Below, in pieces: positions 9,376 through 16,697 of a DNA stretch of 17,500 nt. The DNA is taken from the NCBI GenBank assembly GCA_016946835.1, contig JACVTC010000124.1:290001-307500 (forward strand), read 5' to 3'. Under the pieces are notes generated by a model. That model worked only from the letters and a program-made list of their open reading frames with translations. It was not told the DNA's origin and made no database searches. Position 1 is the first letter of the stretch. Each line of letters begins with the position of its first letter. A program made the position numbers and the translations under genes. This stretch comes from Neocallimastix lanati (nom. inval.) (taxonomy: Eukaryota > Neocallimastigomycota > Neocallimastigomycetes > Neocallimastigales > Neocallimastigaceae).

Positions 9376-9573
9376 TATAAAAAAAAGAAAAAAAAATTTC
9401 ATTATGAATTCAACGTTATTAATATCTTTATAGGTGTAAATTAGGGAATGATGTCTTTTTTTTTTTATTGTTATTATTATTTTTTTTTAAAAAAAAAAAA
9501 ACAAAAAATATAAAAATTATTAAGTTAATTCTACATTTTTTTTTATAAATAATATATATATTTTTGTATTATT

Positions 9574-9575
<2 letters not shown>
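9108..9575. other. AT-rich gene-free stretch
   Basis: It contains a less repetitive right flank of the heptamer array (9108-9145), (AAAT)n at about 9346-9374 and a T8-A12 junction at 9481-9500. No gene is seen. Confidence 0.7.

Positions 9576-9607
<32 letters not shown>
9576..9607. repeat. T32 homopolymer
   Basis: Unbroken run of 32 T, followed by CGAGTTCTATTG. Confidence 0.9.
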
Positions 9608-9639
9608 CGAGTTCTATTGAATTAAAAATAAATACATAA

Positions 9640-9760
9640 ATAAATAATTATAATAAATATTAATAAAAAAGTAAATTATAATTAAATAAATAATTATAAT
9701 AAATATTAATAAAAAAGTAAATTATAATTAAATAAATAAGTATAATAAATATTAATAAAT
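9640..9760. repeat. 46-bp tandem repeat, about 2.6 units
   Basis: The phrase AATTATAATAAATATTAAT starts at 9646 and 9692, and with one A-to-G change at 9738, so the period is 46 bp. The first two units are identical by eye and include GTAAATTATAATTAAATAAAT. The third is cut short. Confidence 0.92.
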
Positions 9761-9772
9761 AATTATGAAATA

Positions 9773-9848
9773 AATAATAAAAATAAAAATCATATAATCA
9801 TTTATTAAAAATAAATAATAAAAATAAAAATTATATAATCATTAAAAA
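9773..9848. repeat. 41-bp direct repeat, two units
   Basis: AATAATAAAAATAAAAAT then (C/T)ATATAATCATT begins at 9773 and again at 9814. The two units differ at one C/T site and at their ends. Confidence 0.88.
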
Positions 9849-10600
9849 GAAATAGAAAGTTAAAAAATGTCTTTGATGTATTATAATATATTTATTAAGT
9901 AATAATTTCAAAGTTTTGAATTTTTTTTTTTTAAATTATTATTTTATCTACTTTCTATAGAATCTCTATAGATTATTTCTTCCATTATTTATTTCTTCCA
10001 TTATCATACATGTATCTATTTTTATTTTATTTATTATTTATTATTTATTTATTTATTTTTATTTAATTTTTTATTTATTTATTATTTAATTATTTATTTA
10101 AATTTAATTAAATCTCTTTTTCTTATTTAATTGATTTTTAACCATTTTAAATCATTTTTATTATTCTGCTTTTAATAGATTGCATTTATTGTAAAAATTA
10201 AAAAAAGTTAATTAGATTTTGATTCTAATAGGATGAAAGTTAAAAATATTCTCCATTGATTGCATTTCTTTATTTGTATATTATTAAAGTTTGAAGCTAT
10301 ACAACGAAAAAAAAAATTTTTTTTTTATATTTTATTTTATTTCTATTTTTCATTTTAATTATTAAATTTTATTATTATTTTTTTATATTTTTTTTATTAT
10401 TTTTTGAAAACATTTTTAATTATTTATTTAACTTTTTATTTTAGAGTTTATCAAAAAAATATTTTTTTTTAATGGGTAAATCTATGTAAATCATATATTA
10501 TCAATTAATTACAATATATTGCATTTCTTTTTTTTTTTTAGTGTTACAATAGTTTATTCTTTTTTCAAGTATATTTACGAAATTAGTGATTTATTAATTC
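9849..10600. other. AT-rich gene-free stretch
   Basis: It holds TCTATAGA near-palindromes and two ATTTCTTCCATTAT copies near 9950-10005, (TTTA)n-like DNA at 10020-10110, and a perfect A10-T10 palindrome at 10307-10326. No reading frame rises above background. Confidence 0.7.
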
Positions 10601-10601
10601 A

Positions 10602-10664
<63 letters not shown>

Positions 10665-10667
10665 ATA
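10601..10667. repeat. (AAAT)n microsatellite, about 17 units
   Basis: Uninterrupted 67-bp array, in the same orientation as those at 1214, 1942 and 7813. Confidence 0.97.
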
Positions 10668-10799
10668 GATATAATTAGTATTATTACTATTGAATGAAAA
10701 GTAAAGAAATAATACCAATTTAACCAAATAAGGTAATAAATTTCATTAGATTTTATTTCATAGAGATAATTTAAGTTATTAACTATTTTTTTTTTTTTT

Positions 10800-10968
10800 T
10801 ATATTTTCTATTTGTTTATTTCTATTGATTTATTATATTTCTATTTATACTTTTTATTTGTTTATTATATTTCTATTTAGTTGTTTATTATATTTATATA
10901 TTTTGTTGTTTATATTATATTTATTTATTTAGTTGTTTATTATATTTATATATTTAGTTGTTTATTGA
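10800..10968. repeat. Degenerate 25-28-bp repeat around TAGTTGTTTATTATATTTA
   Basis: The core (T/A)GTTGTTTATTATATT recurs at 10878, 10930 and 10955, with weaker copies near 10811, 10856 and 10902 that read TTTGTTTATT or TTGTTGTTTATAT. Spacing is mostly 24-28 bp. It is an old, diverged minisatellite. Confidence 0.78.
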
Positions 10969-11386
10969 TGTTTCATTCTTTTATTTATTTTTTTTTGTCT
11001 ACATTAAGAGTTTATTTGTTTATAATCATCAATTGAAAAGTGGGATAATCTTTTTTTTTTTTTTTATTAATTAATTATTTAATCATTTGGCTGTGGACTA
11101 TTATAGAATATATATATAATAATATGTATATATAATTATATGCTATACTAAAATAAAATAAAAAGTAAAAATAGAAAAAAAAAAAGGTTTTTATTATAGT
11201 ATGATAAATAAATAAATAAATAAAATACTAATATAATGCCAAAAATAAAATAAAAACAATTAAAAATAATTAATTATTATATAATTATTATAAAGTTATT
11301 TAGATATGCACTAATTATTATTTTTTTTTTATGATGTTGATTCAAAGGTGTAGGGAATTAAATTTCATTATTTATTTATTTATTAC

Positions 11387-11417
<31 letters not shown>

Positions 11418-11831
11418 TTATTATTATTTTATTATTATTTCTTTAATATGACTAAATAGATATTTAATTTTTATTTTATTTTATTTTGAATTTTTAAACC
11501 TCTCACAAATTTGTACTACTTTTATCCGAAAAAAAAAATTTTTTTTTTATTATATTTATTTGATAATAATAAAAAAAAATCATCGGTTGTACCTTTTCTT
11601 TACATAGATATATAAATATATATATATTTTATTATTATATTATTATTAAATATTTTAATAATTAATTATTTATTATTTATTATTACCATCGAATTAATTA
11701 TTGAGTGAAGAGGAGAAACACAAGAAATAAATTAAAATTAATAAATTAATAATACAAATAAAAAAAAAAAAGGATTACATTTTAAATTTAATAAAATGTA
11801 ATGTTCATCATTCGTTTCCTTTTTTTTTTTT
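10969..11831. other. AT-rich gene-free stretch
   Basis: It includes (ATT)n at about 11386-11419, a perfect A10-T10 palindrome at 11529-11548, and a purine-rich patch GAGTGAAGAGGAGAAACACAAG near 11703. No gene is seen. Confidence 0.7.
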
Positions 11832-11878
11832 AAATAAATAAATAAATAAATAAATAATAAATAATAAATAATAAATAA

Positions 11879-11917
<39 letters not shown>

Positions 11918-11918
11918 A
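11832..11918. repeat. Composite array (AAAT)n-(AAATAAT)n-(AAAT)n
   Basis: About six AAAT units are followed by about five AAATAAT units and then about ten AAAT units without interruption. The heptamer block is nested inside the tetramer array, so the heptamer can be read as AAAT plus AAT arising within AAAT. Confidence 0.93.
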
Positions 11919-12079
11919 CTTGTATCCTGTATAAACTAAAATTTTTATTGAGTCTTTGTTTAAATGTTATGGATGAATCTTATTCTTATTTATCCATCCA
12001 TCCATTTATTTATTTATTTCCTATAGTCCTAGTTTTTATTTTATTTTATTTATTTATTTATTGAATTCTATTCATCAAT

Positions 12080-12111
<32 letters not shown>

Positions 12112-12512
12112 GGATAAAGATTCAATATCGGAATAAAAATATAAAAAGGTTTTATTTTTATTTTTTTTTATTGTTTTTCTTATGTCTCATAATGTCAGTT
12201 GAAAATGAATCTCTTTTTTTTTTTTAATTTTTAATTACTATTGAATACTATTCTATTCTATTGGAGAGTATCTATCAATATATATTAAATAAATGATATT
12301 CATATATTATATATGGAATATCACTTATTCTTTATTTTTTTTAAAAAAAAAAAAAAAAAACATGGAAAAATGCATCCAACATATTAAACTATTTTATTCC
12401 AGTTAATTATAATATATGAAGAAAAAAGAAAACAAAAACAAAAAAAAAAACCAATAAAATAATAAAAAATAAAAAAATTTAAAAAATTTGAGAAAAAAAA
12501 AACATATTTATA
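11919..12512. other. AT-rich gene-free stretch
   Basis: It contains (ATCC)3 near 11992-12003, T29 at 12083-12111, a T8-A18 junction at 12335-12360 and several A runs. No gene is seen. Confidence 0.75.
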
Positions 12513-12700
12513 TATAATAAATTTATATTTATATTATATTTATTTATTAGTCCATATATATAATAAATTTATATTACATCTATTTATAAATTTATATATA
12601 ATAAAGTTATATTATATTTATTTATTAGTCTAATATTAATATAATAAATTTATATTATATTTATTTATTAGTTTATATTTTTTTATTTATTAGTTTATAT
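12513..12700. repeat. About 43-bp degenerate repeat, four units plus half-units
   Basis: TATAATAAA(T/G)TTATATT starts at 12513, 12559, 12597 and 12640 (spacing 46, 38, 43). Three units continue into ATATTTATTTATTAGT. The end, 12660-12700, repeats only the TTATTTATTAGTTTATAT part. The units are diverged by indels. Confidence 0.85.
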
Positions 12701-12943
12701 ATAAGTTTTTAGAGTTTTAGATAGTTTTATAGTTTTACACCAGTTTTATTAATTTATTTATAAATATATTTATTAATATATATTTATATATATAAAATTG
12801 ACAGATACACTTAAATATATAAATAGATATCATTATCTATCATTATATAATATATTTATATTTTATTATATTTTGTTTTATTTTATTTTTCATATGTTTT
12901 ATATTGTATTCATTTAATTTATTTAATTTATTCATTTATTTTA

Positions 12944-12945
<2 letters not shown>
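12701..12945. other. AT-rich stretch with an AGTTTTA repeat, no gene
   Basis: AGTTTTA-type words recur about five times in 12700-12750. The rest is TATATT-rich. Nothing else is supported. Confidence 0.65.

Positions 12946-12980
<35 letters not shown>
12946..12980. repeat. T35 homopolymer
   Basis: Unbroken run of 35 T, ending directly in AGAATGAAAG, so it has the form of a pyrimidine tract plus AG. Confidence 0.9.
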
Positions 12981-12983
<3 letters not shown>

Positions 12984-12985
<2 letters not shown>

Positions 12986-13049
12986 GAAAGAAATTAGAGT
13001 TATCCTTTCCCATTCCCATTTTATTTTCAATATATTTATTTATATATAA
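12984..13049 (+). other. 21-residue micro-ORF after T35-AG
   Basis: ATG at 12984 opens MKEIRVILSHSHFIFNIFIYI and ends in TAA. It follows T35-AGA directly and shares TTTAGAATGAAAGAA with 8161-8175. It could be an exon start, a micro-ORF, or chance. I do not recognise it. Confidence 0.08.
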
Positions 13050-13545
13050 CTTGTAATAAGTTTATTCTTAATTTAAAAGCTATTTTATTTTAGAGGAGAG
13101 AGAGAGGAAGGATTGTCACTTTCTTCTCTATTATAATCAAACTAAAATTTCATTAATAAAGTCAATCAATGAGAAAAAAAAAAAGATTATAAATATACAT
13201 TATATAAAATATAAAAGTAGTTTTTTTTTTTATATATATTATTTGTGTATATATATTATTTTTTCTATTGAATTATTATTATTATTATTTTTCTGTTATG
13301 GTGAATTCATTTTTATTATTATTAGAATTTTTTTATATCTATCTATCTATCTATCTATAATTTTTTTTTTTTAAAAGATTATGAGAATTTTTATTTTATT
13401 TTATTTTTATTAATATTTTTACTATTTCATACTAATTTACTTCATTTTTATTTTATTTTATTTTTATTCAATCTGTATATTCATATTTCAACCATTTTAT
13501 TTTATTTTACTCCATCCTTTAATTATAATAATTATATTCATATTC

Positions 13546-13578
<33 letters not shown>

Positions 13579-14084
13579 TTTTTTGTATTTTTAATTAATA
13601 TTTTTTTTTACTATTTCAACATCACTCTTTCTAATTTTTTAATCAAAAAAATTACTATAAAAGGAAAATTTAAGTAATATATTAATAAATACTAATTAAA
13701 AAAAAAATATTAAAGTCTCTCCTTTATTTTTATTTTTTCCAAAAAAATTTATTATTATTATTTATTAATATTCTATAAAGATAGAATAATAATAAAATAA
13801 TAATGAAAAAAAAGTGACTCTTTACAACAACAACAATAAATAAATAAATATATAATAGATAAATTTATAAATAAAAATGATTAAAAAAAATAATTTTATA
13901 ATTTTTTTTAATAATAATAATATTATATATTTATATATATTATTTTTATTCCTAAAAAAAAAAAAAAAAGTCATGATGGTCACGATGATCAGAAATTAAT
14001 GATGGTTTCCTTCCCTTAATTTTTATTTATATATTTATTTATATATATATATTTATTTATTATGATTATTATTAATTTTTTTTT
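13050..14084. other. AT-rich stretch with a GA-rich patch and microsatellites
   Basis: TTTTATTTTAG at 13083-13093 is followed by a GA-rich patch (AGGAGAGAGAGAGGAAGG, 13094-13111). This opens a 20-codon frame, RRERGRIVTFFSIIIKLKFH, to a TAA at 13154. Further right are (ATCT)5 at 13337-13358, repeated TTTATTTTATTTTATT blocks at 13390-13515, (ATT)n at 13548-13577, (ACA)4 near 13824 and a short GATGGTCACGATGATCAG patch at 13975-13992. No gene can be called. Confidence 0.6.
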
Positions 14085-14259
14085 TAATTTGTTAACATAA
14101 TTACCCTTAAAATTACTTCAAAATAGAAAAAAAAAAAAAAAAAAAAAAAAAAAACGTCAAATCACAGATACATACACTCTCTTTCTATATATATATATAA
14201 ATAAATATATATAAATATATATTTATATATTTAATTTGTTACAATAATTACCCTTAAAA
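14085..14259. repeat. 28-bp near-identical direct repeats flanking a 119-bp segment
   Basis: TAATTTGTTAACATAATTAC then CCTTAAAA at 14085-14112 recurs at 14232-14259 as TAATTTGTTACAATAATTAC then CCTTAAAA, 26 of 28 bases alike. Between them lie A28 (14127-14154), a more complex patch (CGTCAAATCACAGATACATA) and (TA)n-like DNA. The right copy abuts heptamer array 2. Confidence 0.85.
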
Positions 14260-14260
14260 A

Positions 14261-14684
14261 TAATAATAAATAATAAATAATAAATAATAAATAATAAATA
14301 ATAAATAATAAATAATAAATAACAAATAATAAATAATAAATAATAAATAATAAATAATTAAATAATAAATAATAAATAATAAATAATAAATAATAAATAA
14401 TAAATAATAAATAATAAATAATAAATAATAAATAATAAATAATAAATAATAAATAATAAATAATAAATAATAAATAATAAATAATTAATAATTGAATGAA
14501 CAATAAATAAATAATAAATAATTGAATAATAAATAATAAATAATTGAATAATATATAATAAATAATAAATATTTGAATAATTGAATAATAAATAATTGAA
14601 TAATAAATAATAAATAATATATAATAAATAATAAATAATATATAATAAATAATTGAATAATAAATAATAAATAATAAATAATAA
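14261..14684. repeat. AAATAAT heptamer satellite, array 2
   Basis: Positions 14261-14486 are nearly pure AAATAAT with two visible changes (AAC near 14321; an extra T near 14358). From 14487 the array holds TGAATAA variant units, a GAATGAACAATAAATAAA marker at 14494 and ATATAATAAAT segments. Long minus-strand frames of I, Y, L, F and N arise from the repeat and are not genes. Confidence 0.95.
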
Positions 14685-14932
14685 AAAAGATATAATTAAA
14701 TATATATAAATATGGTTAATTATGTTCAATTATACAAATTTATATTCTATTATATTATATTCTAAAATATTAAAATTAATATTATCATGGAATGTTTATC
14801 CAAAATGTTACTTTATTAATTATTTTTTGAGATAATGGATAAAGAATTATTAATATATATATATAAAAGTAAACAAATACAATATAGTTGATTAATGTAT
14901 ACAATTTATATATTGTATCAAATTTATTGGAT

Positions 14933-15088
14933 ATGAAAATTTTAATTCTATTAAAAATTTCAAACCTTATTAATTATAATTTTAAGACTTTTATTAAGCA
15001 AAGTATCAAAATAATATTAAAAAACAAGTTCAATAAATTCCTTTGTTTTAATTTTGAAGAGAAAAGAAAAAGAGTGAAAAGTGTGTAA
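14933..15088 (+). CDS. Doubtful 51-residue K/N/I-rich ORF
   Basis: The first ATG in this frame is at 14933; the frame is open back to 14888 but without another ATG. The product would start MKILILLKISNLINYNFK and end FEEKRKRVKSV before TAA, with a net positive charge and no low-complexity runs. That, and its place in the least repetitive spacer, makes it slightly better than the other frames here. Its K, N, I, F and L content is nevertheless what this base composition gives by chance. I recognise no family, and no clear transcription signals are visible. Confidence 0.15.
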   Translation: MKILILLKISNLINYNFKTFIKQSIKIILKNKFNKFLCFNFEEKRKRVKSV

Positions 15089-15276
15089 AACTCTTTAAAA
15101 TAAAATTAAGAGAAAAATAAAAAGGGTAAAAAATAAAACAAATAAAAATAAGTAAAATACTATATTAAAAATTTCTATGTTAAAATAGTTAAAAGTTGCT
15201 ATTTATTGTATATTTAATGGAGTTTAAGTATTTATTATTAATTAATTTATTTTAAAAACATATTAATCAATATTTT

Positions 15277-15308
15277 GTAAAGGTCCTCTTTTATTTTAGA
15301 CCTTTTAC
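15277..15308. other. Hairpin, 9-bp arms with 13-nt loop
   Basis: GTAAAGGTC (15277-15285) pairs with GACCTTTTAC (15299-15308) if one T is bulged. The loop is CTCTTTTATTTTA. The right side continues into ATTTCCCCTATCACAAC. It is the most G+C-rich inverted repeat that I noticed in the AT desert. It could be a folded RNA or a chance palindrome. Confidence 0.55.
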
Positions 15309-15363
15309 ATTTCCCCTATCACAACATAAATTTTTCTAACCAATTAAAGGAAAAATTTATTAG

Positions 15364-15938
15364 TAAATAATAAATAATGTTAATAATAAATAATAAATAA
15401 TAAATAATAAATAATAAATAATAAATAATAAATAATAAATAATAAATAATAAATAATAAATAATAAATAATAAATAATAAATAATAAATAATAAATAATA
15501 AATAATAAATAATAAATAATAAATAATAAATAATAAATAATAAATAATAAATAATAAATAATAAATAATAAATAATAAATAATAAATAATAAATAATAAA
15601 TAATAAATAATAAATAATAAATAATAAATAATTGAATAATTGAATAATTGAATAATTGAATAATAAATAATTGAATAATAAATAATAAATAATATATAAT
15701 AAATAATAAATAATAAATAATTGAATAATAAATAATAAATAATTAATAATTGAATGAACAATAAATAAATAATGAATAATTGAATATTAAATAATAAATA
15801 ATAAATAATTGAATAATAAATAATAAATATTTGAATAATTGAATAATAAATAATTGAATAATAAATAATAAATAATATATAATAAATAATAAATAATAAA
15901 TAATTGAATAATAAATAATAAATAATAAATAATAAATA
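15364..15938. repeat. AAATAAT heptamer satellite, array 3
   Basis: The longest array, about 575 bp. The left part (to about 15628) is nearly pure AAATAAT after a TGTT interruption at 15378. The right part carries TTGAATAAT variants, a GAATGAACAATAAATAAA marker at 15752 and an ATATTTGAATAATTG block at 15828, matching the right part of array 2 in order and spacing. Minus-strand I/Y/L/F frames across it are repeat artefacts. Confidence 0.95.
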
Positions 15939-16006
15939 TTAATGGAAAGATGTACTTTAGATAAAAATTGATTTTTAGGGTTTTATTATCCTGGAACAAT
16001 ATCTCC

Positions 16007-16204
16007 ATGAAAAAAGGTATTATTCTTCTTGTTGGAGATGCTAATTGTAAAGAAACCTACTTGTATATCTAGGTCTCGCTATTTAAGTAAAGCCCGGGTA
16101 TAATGTATTTGTTTTGGGGATTTTATTTATAGGAAGTTCTTCCAAAACGAATTAGCTTCAGTATCACAGGTGTGATTATGTCGAGAAAGCCATTCAATGG
16201 TTAA
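16007..16204 (+). pseudogene. Coding-like segment A of a decayed or intron-split gene
   Basis: This begins the G+C-richer island next to array 3. Two plus-strand readings look protein-like. After a TGA at 16008, the frame 16011-16100 is open for 30 codons (KKVLFFLLEMLIVKK, then PTCISRSRYLSKARV) to a TAA. From 16133 another frame reads EVLPKRISFSITGVIMSRKP then FNG, 23 codons to TAA at 16202. The join between them, GTATAATG at 16098 and TTTATTTATAG ending at 16132, looks like a 35-nt intron. Removing it would drop the 16101 stop and fuse the two readings as YLSKAR-EVLPKR. An ATG at 16007 opens only 21 codons in another frame. I recognise no family. A degraded transposon, a broken host gene and a gene with tiny introns all remain possible. 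Confidence 0.3.
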
Positions 16205-16220
16205 AAAAAAAAACTACTAA

Positions 16221-16516
16221 AAAAAAACACCTATTTTTAAAAAAATTGTTATGATATGGCACGCTCTTCTGGTTCTGCTTATACTTTTTTTTTTAGTGGT
16301 CAGCTTTCCCTAATCATCCCTAACTATTGAATGGGATCATTTCTCATTTCCCCTTGTCGGTTCCATTTGATCATGTTTCAGAAGGTATGCTTGGTAACTT
16401 ATTAACGGTCTAGAAGATCACTTTTTTTTTTTTTTTTTTTATCTGGCATGGTAAAGATAATTTCATTTTCCTTATTGATTCCGTAATGGATAAAGGTTGG
16501 ACTTTGATTAGATTTT
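16221..16516 (+). pseudogene. Coding-like segment B with frame change and stops
   Basis: One frame, from 16221, contains MIWHALLVLLILFFLVVSFP, a stop at 16311, then SSLTIEWDHFSFPLVGSI to TGA at 16368. A second frame (+1) overlaps it. From 16324 it reads LLNGIISHFPLSVPFDHVSE then GMLGNLLTV, a TAG at 16411, then KIT, six F from T19 (16422-16440), then IWHGKDNFIFLIDSVMDKGW and TLIRF to TAA at 16515. That is 63 codons with one stop. Composition is like coding DNA, unlike the surroundings. T10-AG at 16285-16296 and a TACTAAA at 16214 resemble splice signals. VSEGMLG recalls a short motif of V-type ATPase subunit B, but the sequence after it does not fit. Function unknown. Confidence 0.28.
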
Positions 16517-16537
16517 AAAAAAAAAAAAAAAGGTTGA

Positions 16538-16660
16538 AAGAAGGAAAAGGAAAAAACATTCTTAAAAGAAAGAGTTCGGTACTACTGTTATGATCATAAT
16601 GAATGATCAGAAGAGAAGAATCTAGAATTTAGAATTAAAATAGAACGAAGGAAGGGAAAT

Positions 16661-16697
<37 letters not shown>

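Larger units (their letters stand above)
14685..15363. other. Non-satellite spacer between heptamer arrays
   Basis: About 680 bp with few simple repeats, the least repetitive AT-rich segment of the window. It holds a 51-codon ATG frame (14933) and a hairpin (15277-15308), listed separately. No promoter or RNA gene could be identified. Confidence 0.7.

Noticed and set aside
14231-14729. Two overlapping minus-strand frames of 90 and 123 codons
   Set aside because: They are in different phases over the same satellite array, with the same I/Y/L/F repeat. No real gene would be open in several frames this way.
15360-16008. Minus-strand frames of 133 and 73 codons
   Set aside because: The body is again satellite. 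The 73-codon one has about 25 non-repetitive residues at its start (15940-16008) but no further support.
16104-16172. ICFGDF as an endonuclease GDFN-like motif of a LINE retrotransposon
   Set aside because: The Asn is absent, the surrounding residues do not fit, and no reverse-transcriptase catalytic motif is seen nearby. The competing intron reading over 16098-16132 is neater.
16375-16395. VSEGMLG similarity to a V-type ATPase subunit B motif
   Set aside because: Only seven residues match, and the expected glycine-rich continuation is missing in this frame.
16255-16514. Reassigned stop codons (TAA/TAG as Gln), since all three stops in this frame are TAR
   Set aside because: The downstream frame at 16538-16978 is broken by TGA as well, so one simple alternative code does not open the region.
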